This document shows positions 20,376 to 30,299 of a DNA stretch of 64,000 nt, one piece after another. Position 1 is the first letter of the stretch. Every line of letters starts with the position of its first letter. The DNA is from Proluteimonas luteida (lineage in GTDB: Bacteria; Pseudomonadota; Gammaproteobacteria; Xanthomonadales; Xanthomonadaceae), in NCBI RefSeq assembly GCF_021191695.1, contig NZ_JAIWPT010000002.1, positions 281,491 to 345,490 on the forward strand. Reading direction: 5' to 3'. The position numbers were made by a program, and so were the translations under genes. Under the pieces are notes generated by a model. The model saw only the letters and a list, made by a program, of their open reading frames with translations, had not been told where the DNA came from and did no database searches.

Positions 20376-21425
20376 ATGCCTGCCGCCCCGCTGCAGGTCG
20401 CGCTGGTCGGCTACGGCCTGGCGGGCCGCGTGTTCCATGCCCCGCTGCTGCAGGCCACGCCGGGCCTGCGGCTGCGCACCGTGGTCTCGCGCGACGCGGC
20501 CAGGGTGCATGCCGATCTCCCGGAGGTCGCGGTCGTCGCCGACCCGCACGCCGCCTTCGCCGACCCGGCGATCGATCTGGTCGTGATCGCCGCGCCCAAC
20601 GCGGTGCACGTACCGCTGGCGATCGCCGCGATCGAGGCCGGGCGCCACGTGGTCGTCGACAAGCCGTTCGCGTTGGACCCTGCCGGGGCCGAAGCCGTGA
20701 TCGCGGCAGCCGGACGCGCCGGACGCATCGTCAGCGTGTTCCACAACCGGCGCTGGGACGCGGACTTCCTCGCCCTGCGCACGCTCGTCGATGACGGCAC
20801 GCTCGGTACCGTCTCGGAACTGCATTCGCATTTCGACCGCTTCCGGCCCACGGTACCCGACCGCTGGCGCGAACGCCCGGGCCCCGGCGCCGGCCTGTGG
20901 TTCGACCTCGGCCCGCACCTGGTCGACCAGGCGCTGCAGCTGTTCGGCCTGCCGGACGCGGTACAGGCCGACATCGCGATCCAGCGCGACGGCGCCGAGG
21001 TCGACGACTGGTTTCATGTCGTGCTGCGCTATCCGCGAATGCGTGCAGTGCTGCACGCCGGCGCGCTGGTGCCCGACAACGGCCTGCGCTTCGCCGTGCA
21101 CGGCAGCGGCGGCAGCTGGGTCAAGCGCGGGCTGGATCCGCAGGAGGCGGCGCTGCGCAGCGGCGACACGCCCGGCGATGCCGGCTGGGGCGTGGATCCT
21201 GCGCCCGGCCGCCTGCTGCGGGTCGCCGGCGATGGCGGCCTGCACGACGACGACGGCCCGGCACCGCCGGGCGACTACCGCGCCTACTACGCGGGCCTGC
21301 GCGACGCGCTGCTGGGCCGCGGACCGCCGCCGGTCACCACCGGCGAGGCGCTGGCGGTGATGCGCGTGCTGCAGGCCGGCATCGACAGCGCCGCCGGCGG
21401 GCGCACGATCCCGCTGTCCACGTAG
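20376..21425 (+). CDS. Gfo/Idh/MocA family oxidoreductase
   Basis: 349 residues. N-terminal Rossmann fold with GYGLAG (12-17) for NAD(P) binding, followed by the VVVDKPFALD strand-loop (the EKP-type motif with Asp in place of Glu). The C-terminal catalytic sheet contains WFDLGPHLVDQALQLFG, where the His is the usual catalytic residue. The closest family memory is YdgJ-like sugar or inositol dehydrogenases. It starts 27 bases after the DUF2782 gene and is convergent with the S46 peptidase. The substrate is unknown. Confidence 0.87.
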   Translation: MPAAPLQVALVGYGLAGRVFHAPLLQATPGLRLRTVVSRDAARVHADLPEVAVVADPHAAFADPAIDLVVIAAPNAVHVPLAIAAIEAGRHVVVDKPFALDPAGAEAVIAAAGRAGRIVSVFHNRRWDADFLALRTLVDDGTLGTVSELHSHFDRFRPTVPDRWRERPGPGAGLWFDLGPHLVDQALQLFGLPDAVQADIAIQRDGAEVDDWFHVVLRYPRMRAVLHAGALVPDNGLRFAVHGSGGSWVKRGLDPQEAALRSGDTPGDAGWGVDPAPGRLLRVAGDGGLHDDDGPAPPGDYRAYYAGLRDALLGRGPPPVTTGEALAVMRVLQAGIDSAAGGRTIPLST

Positions 21426-21453
21426 AGCGGAGCAAGCCCGCTCTAGGGCGGGA

Positions 21454-23490
21454 TCATTCCTGCAGCAGTTCGTCGACCAGCGTGTCCGCCCCGTAGACGG
21501 TCTTCAGCGCCTCGACGATCGCGCCGCTGTGCACCGACACCGTGCGGTTGAGGCGCGGGTCGTACCAGAAGCTGCCGCCCAGCGAGTGGATGTTGCCGTC
21601 GAACGCCAGCCCGACCACCCGCGCATCGCGGTCGATGACCGGGCTGCCGGAATTGCCGCCGATGATGTCGTTGCTACTGACGAAGTTGAAGCGCGTGTCG
21701 AGCGCCAGCCGCGACTCGGCGTCGAGCCAGCGCTGCGGCAGCGCATAGGGCTCGGCACCGGTGTTGCGCGCGAACACGCCGGCGATCTCGGTGAACGGCG
21801 CGACCGGCTTGCCGTTCTCCTCCCATCCCTGCACCTCGCCGTACGACAGGCGCAGCGTGAACGTCGCATCGGGGTAGACGCTGGTACCGAGCTTGTCGAA
21901 CCGCACCCTGGCGATCTGCGTCGCGCTGCGCGACTCGATCGAGGCCACTTCGGATTCCTGGCGCTTGCGCAGCGCGCGCGCCGGCGCGTCGACCAGCCGG
22001 GCGAGTGCGATGAACGGATCTTCGGATGCGGCCACCGCGCGCTCGCCGCCGTCCCACAGGCGCTCGCGCGTCGCGACATCGGCCAGGGTGCTGCCCTCGA
22101 CCAATGACCTGGCGACCTGCGCCGGCGACCGGTCGCCCAGCACGTCCTTGACCAGCGGATCGTCGGTGCCGAGCAGTTCGCGCAGCTTGGTCAGCGACCA
22201 CGTCAGCTTGGCGATCTCGAACTCGGGATGGATCGGCGCGCTGCTGAGCAGGGTCTGGCGCAGGCGGCCCTGGCCGGCGTCCTGGAACTCGGGCAGGCGC
22301 GCGTCGTTGGGCTTGGCGCGTTCGCCGGCGCCGCGCAGCAGGGTGCGGGCGATGGTGAACAGACGGGTGTCGAACGCACGCCCCTGCTCGAGCAGCATGT
22401 ACGGTACCGCCAGTTCGCGCGCGGTCTGCTGCGCCGCGGCCACGTCGTCCCATGGCGCCTGGTCGACGCCCTCGCGCAGCGCCGCCTCCTCGGCACGCTT
22501 GGCCGCGAACACCGCCGGATCGAGCAGCGCCTGCAGCTGGCCGCGGAACACCTTGTAGCTGTTGTCGGTGAAGGTGAGGTCCGACTGCGCCTGGCGCGCG
22601 GCCTCGTCGTCGATGCGCCCGTACTGGCCCAGCATGGCGCGGCGCTCGGCCAGCCACAGCAGGTTGTTGATCAGGTTCACGTCGCGCACGGTCTCCAGCT
22701 GCGCCACGGTGAGCTGGCGCTGGGTGCGGCCGGGATGGCCGGTGACCATGACCAGTTCGCCGGCCTCGGCGCCGGCCGGGTCGAGCGCGAAATGATGTTC
22801 GATGCTGGCCGGCCGGCCGTCCTCGTAGGCGCGCAGCAGGCCCGCGTCGAGGTTGTAGCGCGGGAAATTGAAATTGTCCGGATCGCCGCCGAAGAAACCG
22901 ACCGAATACTCGGGCGAGAACACCAGGCGCACATCGGAATAGCGGTGGTAGCGATAGAGGTGCTGCTGGCCGCCGTTGTAGAGCTCGACCACGTCGCAGC
23001 GCGTGGTCGCTTCCGCATCGCCGACGCATTCCGACTCGATGCGGCTCTTCTCGGCGTTGCGCGCATCCACGTAGTCCTGTCCGCTGCGGCCCTCGACCGC
23101 GCCGGCGAGACGGTCGCTGACGTCGGTGATGTCGAGCAGCACGTTCAGTTCCTCGGCCGGGCACTGCAGCTCGTCGCCGCGCGCATTGGCGACGAAGCCC
23201 CCGTTCTGGAGGTCGCGCTCGGGCGAGGAGAGTCCCTGCACGCAGCCGACGATGCAGTGCGCATTGGTCAGCACCAGGCCGTCGGGCGAGACGAACGAGC
23301 CCGAGCAACCGCCCGCCAGCCGCACCGACGAGCGCATCGCATGGGTGACCCAGGCGTCGTCGGGCGCGAAGCCGTAGCTTGCCTGCAGGTCGGCCAGCGG
23401 CAGGTTGTCGAGCGTCCACATGCCCTCGGCGGCGAGCAGCGGGGCGGACACGAGGCCTGCGACGGCCAGGGCGAGTGCATGTCGGGTCAT
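21454..23490 (-). CDS. S46 family dipeptidyl peptidase (DPP7-like)
   Basis: 678 residues with a signal peptide (MTRHALALAVAGLVSAPLLA). Catalytic His in LTNAHCIVG (H78) and Ser in GGNSGSPV (S614); the Asp lies between but was not pinned down. The specificity position reads FDGN (G632). From memory, DPP7 has Gly here and prefers hydrophobic P1 residues, whereas DPP11 has Arg and prefers Asp/Glu, so DPP7-like specificity is inferred. It removes dipeptides in the periplasm. The ATG at 23490 was chosen because the signal peptide begins there; the open frame extends 37 codons upstream. Confidence 0.92.
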   Translation of the reverse strand: MTRHALALAVAGLVSAPLLAAEGMWTLDNLPLADLQASYGFAPDDAWVTHAMRSSVRLAGGCSGSFVSPDGLVLTNAHCIVGCVQGLSSPERDLQNGGFVANARGDELQCPAEELNVLLDITDVSDRLAGAVEGRSGQDYVDARNAEKSRIESECVGDAEATTRCDVVELYNGGQQHLYRYHRYSDVRLVFSPEYSVGFFGGDPDNFNFPRYNLDAGLLRAYEDGRPASIEHHFALDPAGAEAGELVMVTGHPGRTQRQLTVAQLETVRDVNLINNLLWLAERRAMLGQYGRIDDEAARQAQSDLTFTDNSYKVFRGQLQALLDPAVFAAKRAEEAALREGVDQAPWDDVAAAQQTARELAVPYMLLEQGRAFDTRLFTIARTLLRGAGERAKPNDARLPEFQDAGQGRLRQTLLSSAPIHPEFEIAKLTWSLTKLRELLGTDDPLVKDVLGDRSPAQVARSLVEGSTLADVATRERLWDGGERAVAASEDPFIALARLVDAPARALRKRQESEVASIESRSATQIARVRFDKLGTSVYPDATFTLRLSYGEVQGWEENGKPVAPFTEIAGVFARNTGAEPYALPQRWLDAESRLALDTRFNFVSSNDIIGGNSGSPVIDRDARVVGLAFDGNIHSLGGSFWYDPRLNRTVSVHSGAIVEALKTVYGADTLVDELLQE

Positions 23491-23626
23491 GGGACTTCCG
23501 GGCAATTGGCGATTGCACAGAATACTGCAGCCGTCGGCGGCTCCCATGCCGGGACCGCGCATCCGTCCGCGCCGGGACCGCAACGGACGACCGATGGCCA
23601 CTGCACTACGGCCCGGAACCAGCTTG

Positions 23627-24073
23627 TCAGCGGACGACCAGGACCGGCAGCGTGCTGCGGGTGACCACGGCCTGGGTCTGGCTGCCGAGCAGCAGCCGGC
23701 CCAGGCCGCTGCGCCCGTGCGAGGCCATGACGATCAGGTCGCAGCCCTGGGTGGCGGCGGTTTCGAGGATCGCATCGGCCGGCGGCCGTTCCGGCAGGTA
23801 CACCGTCTCGACCGCGACGCCACGATCCTGCGCCAGCGCCGCGGCGGCGCCGAGGACCTTGTCGGCGGCTTCCTTGCAGCCGCTGCGATAGTCGTCGAGC
23901 AGCTCGGCCGATGCGCCGAGCGTCATCGCATCGCCGAGGCCGGTATGCCACGGTTCCGATACGGTCACGACCACGAGCCGCGCGTGCAGGTCCGCGGCCA
24001 GCGCGACCGCCTGTTCGACGCCGCGTGCGGCGAGATCGGAGCCATCGGTGGCGACGAGGATGTTGCGGTACAT
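23627..24073 (-). CDS. Universal stress protein (UspA family)
   Basis: 148 residues, one Usp domain. It opens MYRNILVATDGSDLAARGV, and the nucleotide-binding loop GRSGLGRLLLGSQTQAVVTR has the G-x2-G-x9-G-S pattern of the ATP-binding subgroup. It is a cytoplasmic stress-response protein that usually acts as a dimer. The ATG at 24073 follows a CGGGAGAACG ribosome binding site. It lies 110 bases downstream of uvrD on the same strand. Confidence 0.93.
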   Translation of the reverse strand: MYRNILVATDGSDLAARGVEQAVALAADLHARLVVVTVSEPWHTGLGDAMTLGASAELLDDYRSGCKEAADKVLGAAAALAQDRGVAVETVYLPERPPADAILETAATQGCDLIVMASHGRSGLGRLLLGSQTQAVVTRSTLPVLVVR

Positions 24074-24183
24074 GACGTTCTCCCGGGGCTGACGAGGATC
24101 GACAACCCGACTATACGCGCCTGCCCGGCCCGGAGCGGGCACGGCAACCGCGTGGGAAGCCCGGACGGTGTCTGCCGCCCCGC

Positions 24184-26379
24184 CTACGCCGGCTGCAGGT
24201 TGGCGTAGGCCAGCACCAGCCACTTGCTGCCGGCGTCGTCGAAGTTCACCTGCACACGCGCGTGCGCGCCGTCGCCTTCGATGTCGGTGACCGTGCCGGT
24301 GCCGAACTTCGCGTGGCTGACGTTCTGGCCGAGGCGGATCCCGGTCGTCGGCGCGAGGCTGGCATGGCCGTAGTCCGGCCGCTGCCGCTGCGGGAACGAC
24401 GCGCGCATGACCTGCTGCCGCGGGCGCACCTCGTTGAGTAGCACCGGCGGGATCTCGCGCAGGAAGCGCGAGGGAATGCCGAGCATGTCCTGGCCATGCA
24501 GGCGCCGCGCCTCGGCGTAGCTGAGCACCAGCTTCTGCCGCGCGCGGGTGATGCCGACATACGCGAGCCGGCGTTCCTCCTCCAGCCGGCCGCTCTCCTC
24601 GACCGAACGCGCGTTGGGGAACAGCCCTTCCTCCAGCCCGACCAGGAACACCAGCGGGAACTCCAGGCCCTTGGCGCTGTGCAGGGTCATCAGCTGCACG
24701 CCGTCCTCGCCGGCCTGCGCCTGGCCCTCGCCGGCCTCCAGCGCGGCGTAGGCGAGGAACGCGACCAGCTCGGTCAGCTGGGCACTCTCTTCGTCGTCGC
24801 CGCGCACGAAGCGCGAGGCCACCGACACCAGTTCGTCGAGGTTCTCCACGCGCGAATCGGCGCTGCCCTTCGATTCGTTGGTGTAATGCACGCGCAGGCC
24901 CGAACGCGCCAGCACGTGGTCGATCTTGTCCTTGAGCGGCAGCTCGGCGACCTCGTCCGCGAGCGCATCGATCAGCTGGTGGAACCCGGCGAGCGCGTTG
25001 CGCGCCCGCGCGGCGAGGGTGTTGCCCTGCGCGACCTGCTGCGAGGCGGCCCACAGCGACAGCGCGTGTTCGCGCGCATGGCGCCGGACCTCGTCGAGCG
25101 TGCGCTCGCCGATGCCGCGCGTGGGCGTATTGACCGCACGCTCGAACGCCGCGTCGTCGTCGCGGCTGGTCACCAGCCGCAGGTATGCGAGGGTGTCCTT
25201 GATCTCGGCACGCTCGAAGAAGCGCACGCCGCCATAGACCCGGTACGGCACCTGCTCGGCGACCAGCTGCTCTTCCAGCGCGCGCGACTGCGCGTTGCTG
25301 CGGTACAGGATCGCCGCGTCGCCATGGCTGCCGCCGTCACGCACCCATTGGGCGATGCGCTCGACCACGTAGCGCGCCTCGTCGATCTCGTTGTAGGCCG
25401 CGTACAGGTCGATCGGATCGCCCTCGCCGCTGTCGGTCCACAGCTGCTTGCCGAGGCGCTCGGGATTGTGCGCGATGACCGCGTTCGCGGCGCCGAGGAT
25501 GTTGGCGGTGGAGCGGTAGTTCTGTTCCAGGCGGATGGTCTGCGCGCCCGGGTAGTCGCGCAGGAAGCGCTGCACGTTCTCGACCTTGGCCCCGCGCCAG
25601 CCGTAGATCGCCTGGTCGTCGTCGCCGACCACGAACACCTTGCCGCCGCTCCCGTCGGCACCGCTGCCGGCCAGCACGCGGATGAACGCGTACTGGATCG
25701 CATTGGTGTCCTGGAACTCGTCGACCAGGATGTGCCCGAAGCGCTGGCGGTAGTGCGCCAGCAGCGCCGGCGTGTCGCGCAGCAGTTCGTGGGCGCGCAG
25801 CAGGATCTCGGCGAAATCGACCAGGCCGGCGCGGTCGCAGCGTTCCTGGTACAGCGTGTAGGCCTTGAGCATCACCCCCGACCATTCGTCGCCGACGGCC
25901 TGGATGTGCTGCGGGCGCCGGCCCTCGTCCTTCTGTTCGTTGATCCACCAGGCGATCTGCCGCGGCGGGAAGCGCGCGTCGTCGAGTTCCAGCTGCTGGA
26001 CCACGCGCTTGACCAGCCGCAGCTGGTCGTCGCTGTCGAGGATCTGGAAACCCTCGGGCAGTTTCGCGTCCTGCCAGTGCAACCGCAGCAGCCGGTGCGC
26101 GAGGCCGTGGAAGGTACCGATCCACATGCCGCGTGCGCCGCGCGGCAGCTGCGCGTCGACGCGGTGGCGCATCTCCGCGGCGGCCTTGTTGGTGAAGGTC
26201 ACCGCGAAGATGCCATGGGTTGGCACGCCGAGCACTTCGTTGAGCCAGGCGATGCGATGGGTCAGGACCCGGGTCTTGCCGCTGCCGGCGCCGGCGAGCA
26301 CCAGATAGTGGCCATCGGGCGCGGACACGGCCTGGCGCTGGGCCGCGTTGAGCCCGTCGAGCAAATGCGAAACATCCAT
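24184..26379 (-). CDS. uvrD: DNA helicase II
   Basis: 731 residues. Superfamily 1 helicase motifs in order: Walker A GAGSGKT, TFTNKAAAEM, VDEFQDTN, GDDDQAIYGWRGA, QNYRSTANI, TLHSAKGLEF and YVGITRARQ. The N-terminus MDVSHLLDGLNAAQRQAV matches E. coli UvrD (MDVSYLLDSLN), which favours the ATG at 26379 over the GTG two codons earlier. The C-terminal Tudor-like tail is present (VSHAKFGTGTVTDIEGDG). It works in nucleotide excision and mismatch repair. Confidence 0.97.
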   Translation of the reverse strand: MDVSHLLDGLNAAQRQAVSAPDGHYLVLAGAGSGKTRVLTHRIAWLNEVLGVPTHGIFAVTFTNKAAAEMRHRVDAQLPRGARGMWIGTFHGLAHRLLRLHWQDAKLPEGFQILDSDDQLRLVKRVVQQLELDDARFPPRQIAWWINEQKDEGRRPQHIQAVGDEWSGVMLKAYTLYQERCDRAGLVDFAEILLRAHELLRDTPALLAHYRQRFGHILVDEFQDTNAIQYAFIRVLAGSGADGSGGKVFVVGDDDQAIYGWRGAKVENVQRFLRDYPGAQTIRLEQNYRSTANILGAANAVIAHNPERLGKQLWTDSGEGDPIDLYAAYNEIDEARYVVERIAQWVRDGGSHGDAAILYRSNAQSRALEEQLVAEQVPYRVYGGVRFFERAEIKDTLAYLRLVTSRDDDAAFERAVNTPTRGIGERTLDEVRRHAREHALSLWAASQQVAQGNTLAARARNALAGFHQLIDALADEVAELPLKDKIDHVLARSGLRVHYTNESKGSADSRVENLDELVSVASRFVRGDDEESAQLTELVAFLAYAALEAGEGQAQAGEDGVQLMTLHSAKGLEFPLVFLVGLEEGLFPNARSVEESGRLEEERRLAYVGITRARQKLVLSYAEARRLHGQDMLGIPSRFLREIPPVLLNEVRPRQQVMRASFPQRQRPDYGHASLAPTTGIRLGQNVSHAKFGTGTVTDIEGDGAHARVQVNFDDAGSKWLVLAYANLQPA

Positions 26380-26453
26380 CGGCACATTCTACGCGCCCGC
26401 CCGTCGCGCCGGACGAGACCGGCGGGCGCGGCGCGGGGATTCGCGCCGCGCCG

Positions 26454-27110
26454 TCAGTGCGCGGCGTGTTCGCGCTTGGCCGTGCTGCCGGTCATCAGCT
26501 TGTCGGTGTAGGCGATGCCCATCGCCGACAGGATGAAGCCGCCGTGGATCAGCGTCTGCCACATCACCCCCGCGGCGGTCACTTTGGTACAGGCCGGCGC
26601 GGCCAGCGTCAGCCCGGCGGCGACCGCCTGCGCATGGGCGCTGGCGGCGGCGATGAAGTCGGACGAGCCGCAGACCGGCAGGCCCACCTCGCCGGCGGCG
26701 ATGAAGGTCTTGAGCAGGTGGATCGACGAGATGCCGATGATCGCCATCGCCAGCTTGACCTTGAGCACGCTGGCGTTGACGTGGCTCAGCCATTCCGGCT
26801 GGTCGGGATGGTTCTGCAGGCCGAGCCGCGAGACGAAGGTCTCGTAGCCGCCGACGATCACCATCACCAGCAGGTTGGAGATCATCACCACGTCGATGAG
26901 CCCCAGCACCAGCAGCATGATGCCCTGCTCGTCCAGGGTGTTGGCGCCCTCGACGAGGTGCCACAGCTCCTTGATGAAGAGGAAGACGTAGACGCACTGG
27001 GCGACGATCAGGCCCAGGTACAGCGGCAACTGCAGCCAGCGGGATCCGAAGATCAGCAGGGACAGCGGATTGGGACGGGGAGGCGGAACGGAAGCGGAGG
27101 TGCTGGACAT
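26454..27110 (-). CDS. YqhA / TIGR00645 family membrane protein
   Basis: 218 residues with four transmembrane helices (roughly 22-48, 62-86, 114-136, 178-200). The stretches [17 protein letters not shown] and [19 protein letters not shown] are typical of the YqhA/TIGR00645 family of inner-membrane proteins of unknown function. The ATG at 27110 was chosen from a frame that is open much further upstream, because the family similarity begins there. Confidence 0.87.
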   Translation of the reverse strand: MSSTSASVPPPRPNPLSLLIFGSRWLQLPLYLGLIVAQCVYVFLFIKELWHLVEGANTLDEQGIMLLVLGLIDVVMISNLLVMVIVGGYETFVSRLGLQNHPDQPEWLSHVNASVLKVKLAMAIIGISSIHLLKTFIAAGEVGLPVCGSSDFIAAASAHAQAVAAGLTLAAPACTKVTAAGVMWQTLIHGGFILSAMGIAYTDKLMTGSTAKREHAAH

Positions 27111-27524
27111 GAGGTCGCAAGGAATGCTGCAGTGCAAAATCGTAGCGGTTCGATGGCCTGCGCCGCAACGCCGGCGCTGACCGGCGGGGGCGCCGGCACC
27201 CTTCGCCAGCTGCCGTTCCGGGGACGAGCGGACTGCCCGCCTCCCTCGCAGTTGCGGATCGACCGGTCCCCGCTGCGCTTCCGGCAATCCGCATCGCACC
27301 CGCTTCCACGGACAGGTTGCAGCGCCCGACCCGCGCGGGGCGCGGCGCAAACCCGTGCTGCGAAGCAGCATCGAACACGCATGCGCACGTCGCCATCGCG
27401 TTGCCGGCGGCATTATCCGGCGCCGGTCCCGGGCATCGATTGACAGCGTTGTCAGAGGCACGTACAAGCGCCTGTCAAAGGCCGGTGTCCGGCCGATGCC
27501 GCAGCCCTGGGGAGGGAACGACAC
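27111..27524. other. Intergenic region with LacI operator, divergent promoters
   Basis: 414 bases between the YqhA-like gene (minus) and the first TonB receptor (plus). Apart from the operator at 27441 and the receptor's ribosome binding site (GGGGAGGGAAC at 27509), I see no gene or repeat. Confidence 0.5.
27441..27454. promoter_or_regulatory. LacI-family operator 1 (TGACAGCGTTGTCA)
   Basis: A 14-base palindrome with a central CG, the form bound by LacI-family repressors. It lies 84 bases before the start of the TonB receptor and is the exact reverse complement of the operators at 33028 and 38782. Confidence 0.82.
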
Positions 27525-30164
27525 GTGAGAGATCCGAGCAAGCGCGCAGCGCGGCTGTCCGTTGCCATCGGCGCCGCGCTGGGCCTGATGCACGCACTCC
27601 CGGCGCTGGCGCAGAGCAGCGCCGCCAGCGACGACCGGACCGACGAGGCCAGGACGCTCGACACCATCATCGTCACGGTCGAACGCCGCGAGCAGGACCT
27701 GCAGAAGTACGCCGGCACCGCGCAGTCGATCAGCCAGGACGAGATCCGCCAGCTGGGCATCAACAACGAGCTGCGCAACCTGCAGACGCTGGTGCCGGGC
27801 ATGAGCATGGCCAACCAGGAGGGCAACCTGGAGATCTTCATCCGCGGCGTCGGCTCGGCGAACAACACCGAGCTGGGCGATCCCGGCGCCGCGCCGCACA
27901 TCAACGGCGCCTACATCCCGCGCCCGCGCGGCCTGGGCGGCATGTTCTACGACCTGGAACGCGTCGAGATCAACAAGGGGCCGCAGGGCACCCTGCGCGG
28001 ACGCAACGCGCTGGCCGGCACGCTGAACATCGTCACCGCGCGCCCCGACCTCGAGGACTTCGGCGGCTACGCCCAGGTCGAGGCCGGCAACCGCGACCAC
28101 CGCGCCGGCGAGTTCGCGCTGAACCTGCCGCTCGGCGGCTGGGCGGCGCTGCGCGTGGCCGGCTACAAGGTCGAGAAGGAATCCTCGTTCGAGAATGCCG
28201 GCATGGCGACCCACCTGGATCCGGCCGGGATCCAGGACGAGAAGGGCGCGCGCGTCTCGTTCCTGTACGAACCCGACGACAGGCTCTCCGTGTTCGTGAT
28301 GGCCGACATGGGCAAGGAAGGCGGGACCGGGTATCCCGGCGCGAACATCATCGGCGCGGCACGCGAAGGCTATTCGCCCGACCAGATGGATCTGCGCAAG
28401 GTGATCTACCGCGGACAGCAGGGCACGCTCGACAGCACCAACTGGGGTGCGATGGCGAACATAGGCTACGACTTCGGTCCGGTCTCGCTGGAATACAACG
28501 CCAGCTACCGCGACGTCGACTATCGCCAGACCAACGCCGCCAGCGAGGGCATCCTGTGGCCGGGCCGCAATATCGGCCAGACCTCGCCCGACAATCCCGG
28601 CGGCATCGACTACGACAACTACTCGACCCAGTACTGGATGACGCTGTCGCAGTCCCAGGTCCACGAGATCCGCCTGTCCTCCGACGACGACAGCCGGTTC
28701 CGCTGGACCACCGGCCTGTTCCATTTCAACGAAGACCAGCAGGTGGGTTACCTGTCGCTGGTCGACAAGGGACGGTGGTATTCGGGCACCGAGTTCACGA
28801 TGCCCGACGTCAACGGCCGCTCCTCGGCGGCCTTCGCCGACGGCACCTTCGACGTCAACGACCGCCTGCGCCTGAAGGGCGGCCTGCGCTACACCCGGGA
28901 AGAAAAGTCGCGCTACGGCATCGGCGGCAACTGGGCGCTCGGCCTGCCGGGCGTGGGCGGCGATTTCGCCACCCGCCTGGGCACGCCGGGATTCGCGCCA
29001 GCGTTCATGTACCGCCCCAACTTCGACGTGACCGGACTGACGTCACAGGCGGACATGGCCCGCTTCCTGCTGCAGGGCATCCTGTCGCACGGCATCAACG
29101 ACACCATCGCCGATCAGATCGGCGCGGTGCCCGGCGGCGGCGATTTCGGTTGCGTGGACCGCCCCGACATCGGCGGCGACACCATCGACTGCCCCTATCA
29201 GCCCTGGGTGCAGGTCAGCGGCATCCCGGCGCAGCAGTTCGGCGAGAGCAGGTTCAACTTCACCGACTGGCGGGCGGGCGTGGAGTACGACCGCAGCGAC
29301 AGCCACCTCCTCTACGCCACGATCTCCAGCGGACACAAGGCGGGCGGCTTCAACGACGCCTTCGACATCGACGAGATCCCGGAAACCTTCAAGCCGGAAT
29401 CGATCATCGCCTACGAGATCGGCAGCAAGGGCACCTATCGCTGGTTCGGCCGCCCGTCGACATTCAATATCAGTGCCTTCTACTACGACTATTCCGACCA
29501 GGTCTTCCAGGATCTGGCCGTCATCGCCGTCAACGAACTCGGCGAGGCCACCGGATACTCGCTGGTCAACCGCAACGTCGGCAGGTCCGCGGTCTACGGC
29601 GTGGAGGCCGAGAGCGTGCTGCGTTTCGACCACGGTTTCTCGCTGAACCTCAACGCGCTGTACCTCGACAGCGAGATCAAGGAAGGCACGGTCGCCGATG
29701 TCCGCAGCCAGAACCACGCCGCCGGCGGCATCACCTCGCTGATCGACCTGTCCGGCAACGAGCTGCCACTGGCCTCCAGGCTGACCTTCAACGCGCGCCT
29801 GCAGCACATGGTCGAACTCGCGCGCGGCACCCTGGACTGGCAGGTTCTCGCCTCTTACCGCTCGGCCTACTACCTCACCCAGTTCAACAACCGGGACGTG
29901 GTTTTCATCGCCGACGCCGCCGGCACCGTCGATCGGGTCGAAGACGCCGCGACCGCCGGTTTCCCCGACCGCCAGGATGCGGAAACCATGCTCAATGCCG
30001 GCATCGGCTTCACCATCCCGAGCGGCGCATGGCGCTTCGAGGCCTGGGGCAACAACCTGCTCAACCGGGATGTGTCGCAGAAGGCGCTGGTGGGCTCCGG
30101 CATCAACGTGCGCTTCCTCAACGACGCACGCAGCTATGGCCTGCGCGTGCGCTACCGGTTCTGA
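27525..30164 (+). CDS. TonB-dependent receptor 1 (outer-membrane transporter)
   Basis: 879 residues. Signal peptide ending LPALAQ, a plug domain beginning [19 protein letters not shown] (TonB-box-like) with [23 protein letters not shown] sequence, and a 22-strand barrel ending in the aromatic RYRF. The start codon is GTG at 27525, 5 bases after GGGGAGGGAAC. It imports a ligand across the outer membrane using TonB energy. The operator at 27441 and the downstream sugar symporter suggest an oligosaccharide substrate. Confidence 0.92.
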   Translation: MRDPSKRAARLSVAIGAALGLMHALPALAQSSAASDDRTDEARTLDTIIVTVERREQDLQKYAGTAQSISQDEIRQLGINNELRNLQTLVPGMSMANQEGNLEIFIRGVGSANNTELGDPGAAPHINGAYIPRPRGLGGMFYDLERVEINKGPQGTLRGRNALAGTLNIVTARPDLEDFGGYAQVEAGNRDHRAGEFALNLPLGGWAALRVAGYKVEKESSFENAGMATHLDPAGIQDEKGARVSFLYEPDDRLSVFVMADMGKEGGTGYPGANIIGAAREGYSPDQMDLRKVIYRGQQGTLDSTNWGAMANIGYDFGPVSLEYNASYRDVDYRQTNAASEGILWPGRNIGQTSPDNPGGIDYDNYSTQYWMTLSQSQVHEIRLSSDDDSRFRWTTGLFHFNEDQQVGYLSLVDKGRWYSGTEFTMPDVNGRSSAAFADGTFDVNDRLRLKGGLRYTREEKSRYGIGGNWALGLPGVGGDFATRLGTPGFAPAFMYRPNFDVTGLTSQADMARFLLQGILSHGINDTIADQIGAVPGGGDFGCVDRPDIGGDTIDCPYQPWVQVSGIPAQQFGESRFNFTDWRAGVEYDRSDSHLLYATISSGHKAGGFNDAFDIDEIPETFKPESIIAYEIGSKGTYRWFGRPSTFNISAFYYDYSDQVFQDLAVIAVNELGEATGYSLVNRNVGRSAVYGVEAESVLRFDHGFSLNLNALYLDSEIKEGTVADVRSQNHAAGGITSLIDLSGNELPLASRLTFNARLQHMVELARGTLDWQVLASYRSAYYLTQFNNRDVVFIADAAGTVDRVEDAATAGFPDRQDAETMLNAGIGFTIPSGAWRFEAWGNNLLNRDVSQKALVGSGINVRFLNDARSYGLRVRYRF

Positions 30165-30299
30165 TCCAGCCGGGCGCGGAGCCGTCGCTCCCGCCCGGTA
30201 CCCCGCAGCTTCCTCCCGCATCCCCGCGTCCGCCAGCGGCAACCGGCCCGGCCTTGCGCAGGGCCCGCCCGCTCCCGGCCACGACAACCCGGAAACGCC

